Notes: generated from the sequence alone by a model not told the origin. A stretch of 64,000 bases of DNA from Nannocystis punicea (GCF_026965555.1 NZ_CP114040.1:868001-932000), one strand, 5' to 3'. Positions 28,203 through 37,228 are shown, counted from the first letter of the stretch. Program-made: numbers and translations.

Positions 28203-29422
28203 GGCGACCTCGCCTGCGAGGCCTCCGGCGCGGCCGGCAGCGGGGCGTCGGTCGGCAGCGACTCGAGCCGCGATTGCACGCCGATCCGCATCCAGTGGCC
28301 GCGCCACTCGACGCGTCGGCGCCACAGGCCGACCCACCACAGCGCGAAGATCAGCAGGTCCTTGACCGGCGCCAGCACGAAGGCGCGCAGCGGCAGCGAC
28401 TCGCCGCGCAGGCGCTGCCACAGCGCGGCGTCGGCGACGAACGTGAGCGCGAGCCCGGCCAGGGCCAGGCGCGCCGGTGATTCGCCGAACACCGCGAGCT
28501 CGGGCCGGGCCGCCGCGACGGCCAGCAGCGCCAGCAGCAGCGGCGTCGGCTGGCCGAGCAGCTCGAGCGCGTAATAGCCGAGGTGCTGCCGGCGCCGCAT
28601 CTGGGCCCAGCGCAGGTGACGGCTGAGGAATCGCCGCAGGTCCCAGTGGCCGTTGATGGTGGTGAGTGGGTGGGTGGAGAGGCGGACGACGCGGCCGGCG
28701 GCGGCGATCCGGCGCGCCAATTGATAGTCCTCGGCCAGGAGGTCCTTGACCGCCGCGAGGCCGCCGGCGCGCTCGAGGTCGTCCCGGTGCATGAGCATCG
28801 ACTTGCCGATCACCACCGGCACGCCGGCGAGCGCCTCGGCGGTGCACACCGCGGCGACGACGAAGCTGGCCAGGTGCAGGTTCTCGAGCAGGGCGCCGGC
28901 GCTGCGCTCGCCGGCGCCGACCAGGACGTTGTGCACGAGGCCCACGCGCGCGTCGGCCAGCTCGTCGGCGATCGCGGCCAGGTAGCCGGGATCGGGGCGG
29001 ACGTTCGAGTCGCTGATCAGGACATGAGGATGGGTCGCCAGCGGCAGCAGCTGCGCGAGGTTGTTGACCTTCGGGTTGTGACCGATCGGCGGACCGCCGG
29101 CGACGATCCGGATCGGCGTGCGCGGGAAGTCGCGCCGGACCTGGGCCGCGACCGACAGCGCCGGGTCGTCGGGGTCCTCGGCGCCGACGAGGATCTCGAA
29201 CTGCGGGTAGTCCTGGGCCGCCAGCGCCGCGAGGTTGTCGCGCAGGCCGTCGTCGAGGCCCCGCACCGGCCGCAAGATCGAGATCGGCGGTCGCGGGCCG
29301 CCGGGCCGGGCGCGCCGGCCGAGCAGCGCGTGGGTGCTGACGTGGGCGACCCCGGTGAACACGAGCGCGGCGCCGCACACCAGCGACCAGGCGTGAAGGA
29401 CAGGTGAGAGGTCCACGAGCAC
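28199..29422 (-). CDS. Ceramide-glucosyltransferase-like GT2 membrane enzyme
   Basis: About 407 residues with an N-terminal membrane anchor (LHAWSLVCGAALVFTGVAHV), a GT2 catalytic domain and several C-terminal membrane segments. Motifs fit the GT21/HpnI group: PPISILRPVRGLDDGL, NPKVNNL, SDSNVRPDPGYL (D2-like) and LLAEDYQLARRI with RHLRWAQMRR (the Q/RxxRW-like end). Relatives glucosylate ceramide or act on hopanoid or diacylglycerol lipids. The start is uncertain: GTG at 29422 or 29416 precede the first membrane segment, while the frame extends to a GTG at 29500. It is translationally coupled with the GT28 gene. Confidence 0.8.
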   Translation of the reverse strand: MLVDLSPVLHAWSLVCGAALVFTGVAHVSTHALLGRRARPGGPRPPISILRPVRGLDDGLRDNLAALAAQDYPQFEILVGAEDPDDPALSVAAQVRRDFPRTPIRIVAGGPPIGHNPKVNNLAQLLPLATHPHVLISDSNVRPDPGYLAAIADELADARVGLVHNVLVGAGERSAGALLENLHLASFVVAAVCTAEALAGVPVVIGKSMLMHRDDLERAGGLAAVKDLLAEDYQLARRIAAAGRVVRLSTHPLTTINGHWDLRRFLSRHLRWAQMRRRQHLGYYALELLGQPTPLLLALLAVAAARPELAVFGESPARLALAGLALTFVADAALWQRLRGESLPLRAFVLAPVKDLLIFALWWVGLWRRRVEWRGHWMRIGVQSRLESLPTDAPLPAAPEASQARSP

Positions 29423-29585
29423 GCACGTTCGCGCACCGGCGTCACGCGCGATCGACAGCCGCGCGGCGCGGTCGTCGCGAGCCGACGACGTCTCGAGCAC
29501 GTGGCCCGGACGTCACGCGGAGCGAGCCGAAGATTTGCGGCGATGCGGCCGAGCAGTGACGCGCGGGTGGTCTCCTGCGCCGCGG

Positions 29586-30710
29586 ATGCACCTGCGCGAC
29601 CTGGCCTTTCAGCACATCTTCTCGCGGCTGTTCGTCTACAACATCTTGTGGGAGGACAGCGAGGTCGACGAGCAATTCCTCGACCTCGACGAGACCAGCA
29701 CCGTCCTCGGGATCTCCGGGGCAGGTTGCAGGATCGCCGGCCACCTCAGCGCCCACCCGCGGAGCATCGACGCGGTCGACATCAACCCCCACCATTTGGC
29801 GCTGGCCGCCCTCAAGACCGCGGCGGCCCAGCGGCTGCGCAGCTACGAGCTGTTCTATGACTTGCTCGGCCGCGGCGCGCACCCCGAGCACGAGTCGGTG
29901 ATCCGGTGGTTGTCCGGGACGCTGCCGGAGTGGATCCAGCGCTACTGGCAGAAGCGGCACGCCATGTTCCAGCGGGCGTTTTATCGCGAGGGCCTGACGG
30001 CGCGGATGTTCACCGCGCTGACGCGGCTGGCGGGGATCGACGGGGCGTGGCTGCGGCGGCTGTGCGCGACGCCGGTCGAGCAGCGGGCGGCGATGATCGA
30101 CGCCACGCTGACGCCGGTGATGCGCCACCCGCTGGTCGCGCCGGTGCTGCAGAGCCCGCTCAACCTGGTGGCGATCGGCGTCAACTTCGCCCAGCGCGAC
30201 CGGATCCTCGAGTCCTCGCGCACGGGCATCGTCGACTTCCTGGTCGACCACGTCAAGCGCGTGGCGGCCACCGACCTGGCCCGCAACTGGTTCGCGTGGA
30301 CGGCGATCGCCGGTCACTACAATCACGACGAGCCCGACGCGGTGCCGCCGTACCTGCGCCGCGATCGCCACGCGCGCTCGTTCGGCGCGCCGACGCGGAC
30401 GCGGTTCCACCGGCGCAACATCTTCGACGTGCTCAAGGAGGCCGGGCCGAACACGTGGTCGCATTACACCCTGTGCGACGCGCCCGACTGGATGCCGGCG
30501 CCGGCGCAGCGCAAGCTGTTCGCGGAGATCCTCCGCACCAGCCGCGACGGCGGGATCGTGATGTACCGCAGCGTCGAGCCGCACTCGCTGATCGCCCGCC
30601 ACGGCCTGGGACGTCACCTGCAGCCGCTGTCGGCCCGCAGCACCGCGGCGGCGCGGCTCGACCGCTCGCGCCAGTACCAGGGCGTCAACTACTACAGGAT
30701 CGTCCATTGA
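29586..30710 (+). CDS. btaA: BtaA: S-adenosylmethionine:diacylglycerol 3-amino-3-carboxypropyltransferase
   Basis: A 374-residue protein of the DUF3419/BtaA family, which transfers the homoserine-like group of S-adenosylmethionine to diacylglycerol, the first step to the betaine lipid DGTS. Landmarks are FVYNILWEDSEVDEQFL, the SAM-site-like VLGISGAGCRIAGHL, AVDINPHHLALAALKTAA, YDLLGRGAHP and the late SHYTLCDAPDWMP. ATG at 29586 was chosen because the earlier frame adds only basic residues. It overlaps the start of btaB, and lies divergent from two lipid glycosyltransferases. Confidence 0.88.
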   Translation: MHLRDLAFQHIFSRLFVYNILWEDSEVDEQFLDLDETSTVLGISGAGCRIAGHLSAHPRSIDAVDINPHHLALAALKTAAAQRLRSYELFYDLLGRGAHPEHESVIRWLSGTLPEWIQRYWQKRHAMFQRAFYREGLTARMFTALTRLAGIDGAWLRRLCATPVEQRAAMIDATLTPVMRHPLVAPVLQSPLNLVAIGVNFAQRDRILESSRTGIVDFLVDHVKRVAATDLARNWFAWTAIAGHYNHDEPDAVPPYLRRDRHARSFGAPTRTRFHRRNIFDVLKEAGPNTWSHYTLCDAPDWMPAPAQRKLFAEILRTSRDGGIVMYRSVEPHSLIARHGLGRHLQPLSARSTAAARLDRSRQYQGVNYYRIVH

Positions 30711-31321
30711 CCCCCGAACAGTCCGAACACCGCGTGTTCCTCAACCGCTATTACAAGGCGGCCCGCCCGATCTACGACGTCACGCGGAAGTACTACCTGT
30801 TCGGCCGCGACCGCGCGATCGATGACTTGCTGGCGACGCCGTGGTCGTCGCTGATCGAGGTGGGGCCGGGGACCGGCCGCAACCTCGAGCTGTTGCAGCG
30901 CCGCCGGGCGTGGGCGCTGTACGGCGGGGTCGAGGCGGCCGACGCGATGCTCGAGCGGGCGGCGGCGCGTTGCCCGTGGGCCCACTTCCAGCGCGCGTTC
31001 GCGGAGGACGCCGATTACTCCGCGGTGCTCGGGGTGCCGCCGGAGCGGATCTTCTTCTCGTACTGCCTGTCGATGGTGCAGCGGCGCGACGAGGCGCTGC
31101 AGCACGCGCTCGCCCAGGTCGCCCCGGGCGGTGAGGTCTACGTGGTCGACTTCGCCGACCTGCGCGGCCTGCCGCGCCCGCTCGCCGCCGGCCTGCGCGC
31201 GTGGCTGGAGCTGTACCGGGTGACGCCGCTCGAGCCGGGGTGGCTGGCGGCGCACGGGGCCGACATGGTCTTGGGGCCAGGTCGCTACTACGTGCTCGCG
31301 CGCCTGCGCCGCCCGCGGTGA
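30707..31321 (+). CDS. btaB: BtaB-like N-methyltransferase
   Basis: A 204-residue class I SAM-dependent methyltransferase. Motif I is LIEVGPGTGRN, preceded by the family-typical opening FLNRYYKAARPIYDVTRKYYLFGRDRA (given here in part). IFFSYCLSMV and VDFADLRGLPRPLA correspond to later motifs. BtaB trimethylates the headgroup made by BtaA to give DGTS. The TTG start at 30707 overlaps the btaA stop (TTGA), showing tight coupling. A degenerate palindromic element occurs at 31264, near the C-terminus. Confidence 0.88.
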   Translation: MTPEQSEHRVFLNRYYKAARPIYDVTRKYYLFGRDRAIDDLLATPWSSLIEVGPGTGRNLELLQRRRAWALYGGVEAADAMLERAAARCPWAHFQRAFAEDADYSAVLGVPPERIFFSYCLSMVQRRDEALQHALAQVAPGGEVYVVDFADLRGLPRPLAAGLRAWLELYRVTPLEPGWLAAHGADMVLGPGRYYVLARLRRPR

Positions 31322-31426
31322 GCGAGATCTCTGTTCGCGGCCTTGATGCGGTCGCACGAGCGGTGTCGAGGACGCCGGTGCACCGAGGCGCGGGACGACT
31401 CGGCGTGCGAGCCGTATGCGGGGCGC

Positions 31427-32491
31427 TCAGGGCTCTGGAACGCCGAGCGACGCGGCCATCGCGGCGCGCGTGGTCGGCAGGTGATATTCGCGGAGGAGAA
31501 AGTGCCGGTCGCCCAGGTGCCACAGCGCCTGGTTCTCGAGCATCGCGGTGAGGGCTCGCCGCTGCTCGAGGGTGAGCGTGTTCGGGTCGCGCGCTGCTGG
31601 TTCGGCGCTGCCGAACGTGAAGTGGAGCAGCGGCTCGACCAGGCCGAGGACGGCGAAGCCGTGGGTACGTTGCAGCGCGGCGCACAGCGGTGGAACGGCG
31701 CGCGCGCCGAGAGCGGGCGGCAGGTTGCAGAGGACGCGGCCGAGGTCGGCGACGCCCAGCTCGACGCACGGCACGCCTTCGAGGCCGGGGACGGCGTCGG
31801 GGTCGGCGAGCGCGGCGAGGATGGTGGCGAGGGCGAGCTCCGGCACCTCGCCGACGCCGCGGAGCAGGCCGACCGCCGCGATCACGCGGACGGCGGGGTC
31901 GGGGTCGTCGGTGTGGAGCCCGGCGAGCCGTGGATCGTCGGGTCGCAGGCGGCCGAGGGCGAAGGCGAGGATGGCCCGCACCACCGGGCCGGGCGAACGA
32001 ATCAGGCGGGCGTGCAGGGCGGGCACGATCTCGTCCGCGCGGCGCCACATGCTGGCGAGGAAGTACACTGCGGCCACGCTCAGCCGCTCGTCGTCCGACT
32101 CGACCCACTGCAGGCAATGCGGGACGGCGACCTCGGCGGCCTGGTAGATGTCGCGGAGGATCGGGTGGACGTCGGGGCCGCCGTCGTCGAGGATCGGCGG
32201 CGAGGCGACGCTGAAGGGGCCGGCGACGCTGCAGGTGAGCATGCCGAGCAGGGCGGCGCGGTCGGGGGTGCGCGGATCGACGACGAGCTCGACCAGGAAC
32301 GGCGCGGCGACGGCGGTGGCGTGATTGCGCAGGCCATCGTCGAGGAGGGTCGAGAACAGGTGACGATGAGCTCGGCGGCGGCGCTCGGGATCGCCGTCGA
32401 GGAGCGCGCGCAAGGCGTCGGGGGTGTCGGTGGCCGGGCCGTAGGCGTGATGTACGCGGGACCAGTCGACGGTGTCGAGGCGGTCGAGCAT
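31427..32491 (-). CDS. HEAT-repeat protein
   Basis: A 354-residue soluble protein made of helical pairs, for example SVAAVYFLASMW, VVRAILAFALGRLRPDDPRLA and AVRVIAAVGLLRG. The opening MLDRLDTVDWSRVHHAYG with TPDALRALL matches HEAT proteins that in some genomes act as immunity or binding proteins next to polymorphic toxins. No toxin is adjacent here. Function unknown. It starts at the ATG at 32491. Confidence 0.75.
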   Translation of the reverse strand: MLDRLDTVDWSRVHHAYGPATDTPDALRALLDGDPERRRRAHRHLFSTLLDDGLRNHATAVAAPFLVELVVDPRTPDRAALLGMLTCSVAGPFSVASPPILDDGGPDVHPILRDIYQAAEVAVPHCLQWVESDDERLSVAAVYFLASMWRRADEIVPALHARLIRSPGPVVRAILAFALGRLRPDDPRLAGLHTDDPDPAVRVIAAVGLLRGVGEVPELALATILAALADPDAVPGLEGVPCVELGVADLGRVLCNLPPALGARAVPPLCAALQRTHGFAVLGLVEPLLHFTFGSAEPAARDPNTLTLEQRRALTAMLENQALWHLGDRHFLLREYHLPTTRAAMAASLGVPEP

Positions 32492-32542
32492 CGGACGGCT
32501 TGCCTAGCACGAGCCGCCCCGGCGAAAAAGCGGGAGATGAGA

Positions 32543-32560
32543 CATGTCCGCGGGGACATG
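32543..32560. repeat. Palindromic element (single), near-ideal
   Basis: CATG 32543 and CATG 32557 with TCCGCGGGGA between: an almost perfect CATGTCC-N4-GGACATG. It lies in the 277-bp divergent gap upstream of the metalloprotease-TPR gene. Confidence 0.85.
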
Positions 32561-32768
32561 TGATTTCGGCGGACGAGCCGGGCGCAGGAAATGCTGCGAG
32601 TGCTCGCGCGCGGGGCGATCGCCGGGCGCAGTCCCGAGAGTTGTTCGGGGGCGGTGGTGCCTCGCCGAGAGAACGGCGTACGAATCGGCCCACTGCGGCG
32701 ACGAGGTCCGGGACACCCGCGTGCGGGGACCGTCACCGGTCTGTCGGGTGTCTGATAGTCTGCGCTGC

Positions 32769-34373
32769 ATGGTAGCCGTCGACGGGAGTGACGAGCGGCG
32801 ACGCGTCGCGCGCGTGGCCGCGTGGCTGGTGGGGACGATCGCGTGCGCGTGCGCGCCCGCCCTGGGCCGGCCGTTCACGCCGCCCGAGGACGGCGGGCCG
32901 CCGTGGACCGAGCTGACCTCGCGGCACTTCGTGGTCCGCACCGACCTCACCGAGACGCAGGGACAGGAGGTCGTGGCGGCGCTCGAGCAGGGGTACGGCC
33001 TCCTCGCCGACGTCGCGTTCCCGTTCGAGGCCAGGCCCGACGGGCGGACGGTCGTGCTCGTCACCCGCTCGCGCGAGGAGTACGAGCTGCTCGCGCCGCC
33101 CGGGACGGCGGGCTTCTTTCGCCGGCAGCTCGACCCGGCGTTGCCGTCGCTGCACTTCTACGGCGGGCCGACGGAGGCGGCGCAGGTGACGATGCTGCAC
33201 GAGCTGGCCCACCGCTTCACCAACTTTTATTACCCGGGCGCGCCGCGGTGGGTGCACGAGGGCCTGGCCGAGTATTACTCGACCGCGGTGCTCGCCGGCG
33301 GCAAGGCGCTGTTCGGCCGGCACCCGCCGGGCCTCCGCTTCCGGCCCGGCATGCTGTGGGACCAGCAGCAGACGGCGAAGGGGGCCATCGTGTGGGTGCC
33401 CACGGGCAGCGTGCCGATCGTCGAGACGATGATCGCTACCAGTCCGCGGGACTTCAGCGGCCGCGCGGACCAGCCCGGCGAGGAGCAGAGCGAGGCGAGG
33501 CGGGTGATCGCCAACTACGCCGGCGCGTGGGCCCTCGTCCACTTCCTCAAGAGCACCTCGACGTACGAGTCGAGGTTCGCGTCGTTCCTGTCGGCGCTGG
33601 GCGCCGGCGAGTCCCCGGAGCAGGCGTGGCAGGCGGGGTTCGGCACGGTCGCGAGGACGGAGCTCGAGGCGGAGTTCCAGCGCTACTTGAACGACCGGAC
33701 CCACATGGTCTTGCGGACAGATTATGTCCCGCCCGCGCAGCCGCCCGCGGCGGCCCGGACGATGACCGCCGACGAGGTGCACCTGCTGTGGGCGGCGATC
33801 CGGCCGTGGACCGACGCGGCGGCGCTGCGCCAGGCTCGCGCCGACGTCGGCGCTGCGCTGGCGATCGCGCCGCGGTCGGCGGACGCGCGGCTGTGGCTGG
33901 CCAGGCTCGAGGTCGCCGAGGGCAAGCCCGCCGAGGCGGAGCGCAACCTGCGGCTGGCGCTCGAGCTGCGACCCGACGACGAGCGGGCGCTGCTCGAGCT
34001 GTTCCGGCTCTACGACGCGCAGCTCGACGTCGGCGCCGACGGCCAGCGCGACTTCGGCCGCACCGACGCGCTCCTGCCCGCGCTGCAGCGCAGCGCCACC
34101 CTCTCGCTCACGCACAACGCGGTCGCCTGGCACCTGGCGTGGGAGCGCGGGCGGCTCGACGAGGCGCTGCCGTACGCGAGCACGGCCGTGCGCGACTTCT
34201 CGTGCTTCGAGTGCTTCGACACCCTGGCGTTCGTGATGGCGAAGAAGGGGGCGTTCTCGCAGGCGTTCAAGATGCAGTCGATCGCGCTCAACACGATGCC
34301 CGACGGCTACTTCGACGCGGACGTGCTGGCGCGCTGGGAGAGCTACCGCCAGGCCGCGACCGCCGGCAAGTGA
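32769..34373 (+). CDS. Lipoprotein with gluzincin metallopeptidase motif and TPR-like repeats
   Basis: A 534-residue protein. A signal peptide ends at LVGTIAC (probable lipobox). The catalytic region contains HELAHRF (H144, E145, H148) with WVHEGLAEYY (E164) as likely third zinc ligand, as in DUF1570 and related peptidases. The C-terminal third has TPR-like helices (SADARLWLARLEVAEGKPAEAERN and a following pair). It may trim extracellular or cell-wall proteins. ATG at 32769 begins the signal peptide; the longer frame upstream is not credible. One palindromic element lies at 33704. Confidence 0.78.
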   Translation: MVAVDGSDERRRVARVAAWLVGTIACACAPALGRPFTPPEDGGPPWTELTSRHFVVRTDLTETQGQEVVAALEQGYGLLADVAFPFEARPDGRTVVLVTRSREEYELLAPPGTAGFFRRQLDPALPSLHFYGGPTEAAQVTMLHELAHRFTNFYYPGAPRWVHEGLAEYYSTAVLAGGKALFGRHPPGLRFRPGMLWDQQQTAKGAIVWVPTGSVPIVETMIATSPRDFSGRADQPGEEQSEARRVIANYAGAWALVHFLKSTSTYESRFASFLSALGAGESPEQAWQAGFGTVARTELEAEFQRYLNDRTHMVLRTDYVPPAQPPAAARTMTADEVHLLWAAIRPWTDAAALRQARADVGAALAIAPRSADARLWLARLEVAEGKPAEAERNLRLALELRPDDERALLELFRLYDAQLDVGADGQRDFGRTDALLPALQRSATLSLTHNAVAWHLAWERGRLDEALPYASTAVRDFSCFECFDTLAFVMAKKGAFSQAFKMQSIALNTMPDGYFDADVLARWESYRQAATAGK

Positions 34374-34385
34374 TCCGGCGATTCG

Positions 34386-34898
34386 TCAGTGCGCGGCGCC
34401 GGATTCACCGTAGAGGGCGCGGAAGTCGGACAGCAGCCGCTCGGCCCGCTCGGCGGAGAGGGGGCCCTGGGGCGGGTGATCGGCGGCGGGCATCGCTCGA
34501 TCCCAGGGCTTGCCGGTGAGCATGAGCGACAGGGAGGGCTCGCCGAGCGGCGCGACCGCGTGCCAGCCGTCGGGCTCGCCCATCTCGTAGACCGAGCCGG
34601 GCGCGAGCTCGAGGCGCATCGCCACCGGCGGGGCGGCGACGCCGGGGCCGTGGCCGACGGTCATGCGATAGCGCCCGGAGAGGAGCTTGATGATCGACGG
34701 CCAGGGGTGCGGGTGGAACAGCACCTCCGTCGATGCCGCGGTCGGCATGATGCGGTGGAGGTTGATCCGCAGGTCCCCCCATTGCCGCCACAGGCGCTCG
34801 ACCTCGGGCGGGTGATAGGTGATGTGCATGCTGTGCCAGCCGTCCCGGCGGAGGAGGGCCGGCAGCTCGGACTCGACCCGGGCGAGGGCGTCGAACAT
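34386..34898 (-). CDS. Cupin-like protein
   Basis: A 170-residue protein with a beta-rich core. FHPHPWPSIIKLLSGRYRM, a His-bearing strand, and later LELAPGSVYEMGEPDGWHAV recall the two cupin motifs, including possible metal ligands His and Glu. I cannot name a substrate; cysteine-dioxygenase-like enzymes are the nearest style. A clear GGAGGAG site precedes the ATG. It lies 16 bp downstream of the vWA lipoprotein gene, so the two may be co-transcribed. Confidence 0.65.
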   Translation of the reverse strand: MFDALARVESELPALLRRDGWHSMHITYHPPEVERLWRQWGDLRINLHRIMPTAASTEVLFHPHPWPSIIKLLSGRYRMTVGHGPGVAAPPVAMRLELAPGSVYEMGEPDGWHAVAPLGEPSLSLMLTGKPWDRAMPAADHPPQGPLSAERAERLLSDFRALYGESGAAH

Positions 34899-34914
34899 GG
34901 CGTGCTCCTCCGAA

Positions 34915-36093
34915 TCAGCGCGGCGGGACGAATTCGTCGCAGGCGTAGTCGATGACGCCGACGGCCTCCTGGAAGAACGGGCTGTAGTCGGGGGCGCAGA
35001 TGCTGTCGATGATGCCGCGGTCGCCGAAGTAGCCGACGAACTCGACCATCTTGGCGGTCGGGGTGCACTCCAGGCCCGCGGTCTCGGCGTCGCCGTTGAG
35101 CGAGAGCATGACGATCGCGGTCTCGTTGCCGCCCTTGAGCGCCAGCAGGTCGGCGTACCAGCTCTGCGGGGTGCCGGGCGAGCCGTTCTCCTGCTCGTCG
35201 GAGATCATGGTGACGACGAGGACCGCGTCGTCGCGCAGGAAGCCGGGGTGACAGCCGCCGGCCTCGGTCTGCGGGCCCAGGGCGGTGAGCAGGGCCTCGG
35301 CCGGGCGCTCGTTGGAGTTGCCGGTGGCGCCCATGTCGGCGACGCAGTCGAAGGCGCCCGGCAGGTCGGCCTGAGCCTGGGTCATGTAGCGCAGGCCGCC
35401 GTCGATCGGGCAGGCCAGCGGCGGGCCGCCGGCCCCCTTGTTGCGACCGGCGCCGAGCGATTGATCGCAGGCCTCGGGCGGCGGCGGCTCCATGCCGCAG
35501 ATGATGTCCGGGAAATAGACGGTCAGGCAGTTGTCGCCCGGATCGTCGGTCATGCACTTGTTATGGCACTTGTCCCACTTCTCGCCCCACTTGTCCTGGT
35601 CGTCGGTGTCGATCACCATGATGTGGTAGTCCTGCGCCTGCACCTGCGACTGAATGGTGCTGATGAAGCCGGGGAAGCTGTTGGCGAGGTTCTGCTGCTC
35701 GTCGCCCATCGAGATCGAGTTGTCGAGCACGAACAGGAAGTCGACCTTGGTGCAGCCGTCGCCGCTCGGCGGGGCGCCGAAGTCGGCCATCGCCAGGTCG
35801 AGCTTGGGGCCCTGAGAGTCGTTGCTCGTGACGCCCGCGGTCGGCTCGTCGGTGCCGTTGCCGCTGGTCGGGACGCCCGATTCGGTGCCGGTGCCGCTCG
35901 CGTCTTCGGTGCCGGCGGTGGCGCTCGTGGTGCCCTGCGTGTTGCCCTGGGTGACGCTGGTGACGCCGGTGACGTTGGTGGCCCCTGCAGTGCCGGCGGT
36001 GCCGTCCTCGGCCGGACCGCAGCCGACGCCGCCGAGCATCGCGCCCGCCAGGGCGACCGCTCGCACGCTTGCCTCGCGCATGACTCGCTTCAT
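34915..36093 (-). CDS. Stalked vWA-domain surface lipoprotein
   Basis: A 392-residue protein with lipobox (LGGVGC), a Thr/Gly/Ser stalk to about residue 95, and a von Willebrand A domain. The domain starts FLFVLDNSISM, which supplies the DxSxS metal site, and continues with ISTIQSQVQAQDYHIMVIDTDD and AVLVVTMISDEQE. It is likely an adhesin on the cell surface. Many cysteines (CHNKC, DNC, IIC) suggest disulphides. ATG at 36093 or 36081 begins the signal peptide. Confidence 0.88.
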   Translation of the reverse strand: MKRVMREASVRAVALAGAMLGGVGCGPAEDGTAGTAGATNVTGVTSVTQGNTQGTTSATAGTEDASGTGTESGVPTSGNGTDEPTAGVTSNDSQGPKLDLAMADFGAPPSGDGCTKVDFLFVLDNSISMGDEQQNLANSFPGFISTIQSQVQAQDYHIMVIDTDDQDKWGEKWDKCHNKCMTDDPGDNCLTVYFPDIICGMEPPPPEACDQSLGAGRNKGAGGPPLACPIDGGLRYMTQAQADLPGAFDCVADMGATGNSNERPAEALLTALGPQTEAGGCHPGFLRDDAVLVVTMISDEQENGSPGTPQSWYADLLALKGGNETAIVMLSLNGDAETAGLECTPTAKMVEFVGYFGDRGIIDSICAPDYSPFFQEAVGVIDYACDEFVPPR

Positions 36094-36251
36094 TTCCGGC
36101 CAGGATCGCCCGACCGTCGGGGCGGCGTCAACATGTCCAAAGAGACAGATTTCTCGGGGCCTGGAGGCCACGGCCCGCGAGAGACAGGGGCTGCGCTCGC
36201 AGGCGCCTGCCCGAACGCGCGCAGGCGCACCCGAGGGCGGCCCCACCCGCG

Positions 36252-36407
36252 GTGACCGGCCCCGACGAGACCATCCTGCTCGAGGACGCCGCCGACTTCG
36301 ACGGCTGCCTCGCCGAGGCCGACCCACTCGCCCGCTTCCGCTGCATGCAGGAGCCGGTGACGACCACGCTGTCCGAGTGCGCGCCGCGGGTCGACGCCTG
36401 CGGGTGA
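36252..36407 (+). CDS. Possible 51-residue acidic, Cys-containing protein
   Basis: Reading from GTG at 36252 gives 51 residues with four cysteines (DFDGCLAEADP, FRCMQEP, SECAPRVDACG). Nearly every codon ends in G or C, as in real genes of this genome, and a GAGGGCGG stretch lies 8-9 nt upstream. The frame is also open further upstream without a good start, so this may instead be the tail of a decayed gene. No family recognised. Confidence 0.35.
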   Translation: MTGPDETILLEDAADFDGCLAEADPLARFRCMQEPVTTTLSECAPRVDACG

Positions 36408-36425
36408 GCGGTCAGGCCGAAAGGA

Positions 36426-36499
36426 CATGTCCTGATGAGCATGGCGAATGCGACATGCCCGTCGAGATATGTCTTTTAGAACATGCCCCGAGGGGCATG
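36426..36499. repeat. Phased CATG array, six cores
   Basis: Cores CATG 36426, CATG 36440, CATG 36454, TATG 36468, CATG 36482 and CATG 36496. The 14-nt phase is exact through all five intervals while the 10-nt spacers differ (TCCTGATGAG, GCGAATGCGA, CCCGTCGAGA, TCTTTTAGAA, CCCCGAGGGG). It ends 5 bp before the stop codon of the LiaF-like gene. Confidence 0.92.
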
Positions 36500-36504
36500 T
36501 GGCA

Positions 36505-37164
36505 TCAATCGTCGCCGGCCGGCAGGGCGCGGGCGCTGCGCTGGGCCAGGGCCTTGTGCTCGCGTTTGCGGCGCTTGCGGGCGGTCCAGGCGCTCTCGCC
36601 GGGGAGGCGCTCGTGGATGGTCAGGCTGCCGAAGATCACGCGGCCGCGCAGGCGCAGGATCTGGCCGGCCTTGCCGGGCGGGGGCGGGCCGCTGAGCTGT
36701 TCGACGGAGCCGAGGATCGCGCCGCAGTCGTTGTCGAGCTGCCAGCCGGGCGGGATGATGAGGTCGAGGTTGCCGAACACGACGTGGAGGTCGAGCTCGA
36801 TCGGCCCGCCCGGCAGGACTGCCTGGCGCAGGTCGAGGGTGGCGTTGCCGAACACGACCCGCACGTGGGTGCGCTGGGCGACGTGCCACGCGCCGGTGCG
36901 GTCGATCGAGCTGAACAGGGCGCGCAGCCGCGAGGAGGTCGCGGGCACGGCGAGGGCGGCCTCGGCGGGCACGAGGGCGGCGGTCGGGGCCGGTCGCAGG
37001 TCGGCGGTCAGGGCGTCGATCTCGGCGACTGTGCCGGCGCGCTCGACGGCCTCGAGCCGCTCGTCGAGGGTGTCCTGGTCGATGAGGTCCTGCGCGTAGC
37101 CGTCGCCGAGGTGGGCCCGGGCCTGCTCGCGCGCGCGTTGCAGCTGTCCTGCCGGCGAGTCCAC
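36505..37164 (-). CDS. DUF1707 / LiaF-like protein
   Basis: A 219-residue protein. The N-terminal helix (LGDGYAQDLIDQDTLDERLEAVERAGT) is the DUF1707-like short helical domain. The C-terminal 110 residues are LiaF/cell-wall-active-antibiotic-response-like: repeated VRVVFGNATLDLRQAVL, VVFGNLDLIIPPGW and VIFGSLTI strands. Such proteins sense or dampen envelope stress. The start is GTG at 37164. No membrane segment is visible, unlike many LiaF proteins. Confidence 0.8.
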   Translation of the reverse strand: MDSPAGQLQRAREQARAHLGDGYAQDLIDQDTLDERLEAVERAGTVAEIDALTADLRPAPTAALVPAEAALAVPATSSRLRALFSSIDRTGAWHVAQRTHVRVVFGNATLDLRQAVLPGGPIELDLHVVFGNLDLIIPPGWQLDNDCGAILGSVEQLSGPPPPGKAGQILRLRGRVIFGSLTIHERLPGESAWTARKRRKREHKALAQRSARALPAGDD

Positions 37165-37228
37165 GAGGCGCCTTGTACCATGTCGGCGGGCGCGCCAGGG
37201 CCGCGGCGATCGGGTATCCTGCCGGCGC

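Larger units (their letters stand above)
36094..36504. other. Intergenic region with small ORF and six-core CATG array
   Basis: Holds a possible 51-residue gene (36252-36407), an element CATG 36132 / CAGA 36146 near the vWA gene start, and the largest phased array (36426-36499) directly before the stop of the LiaF-like gene. Confidence 0.6.

Noticed and set aside
36426..36499. CRISPR array
   Set aside because: The repeated core is only 4 bp with 10-bp spacers, and no cas gene is in view. It belongs to the phased palindromic family.
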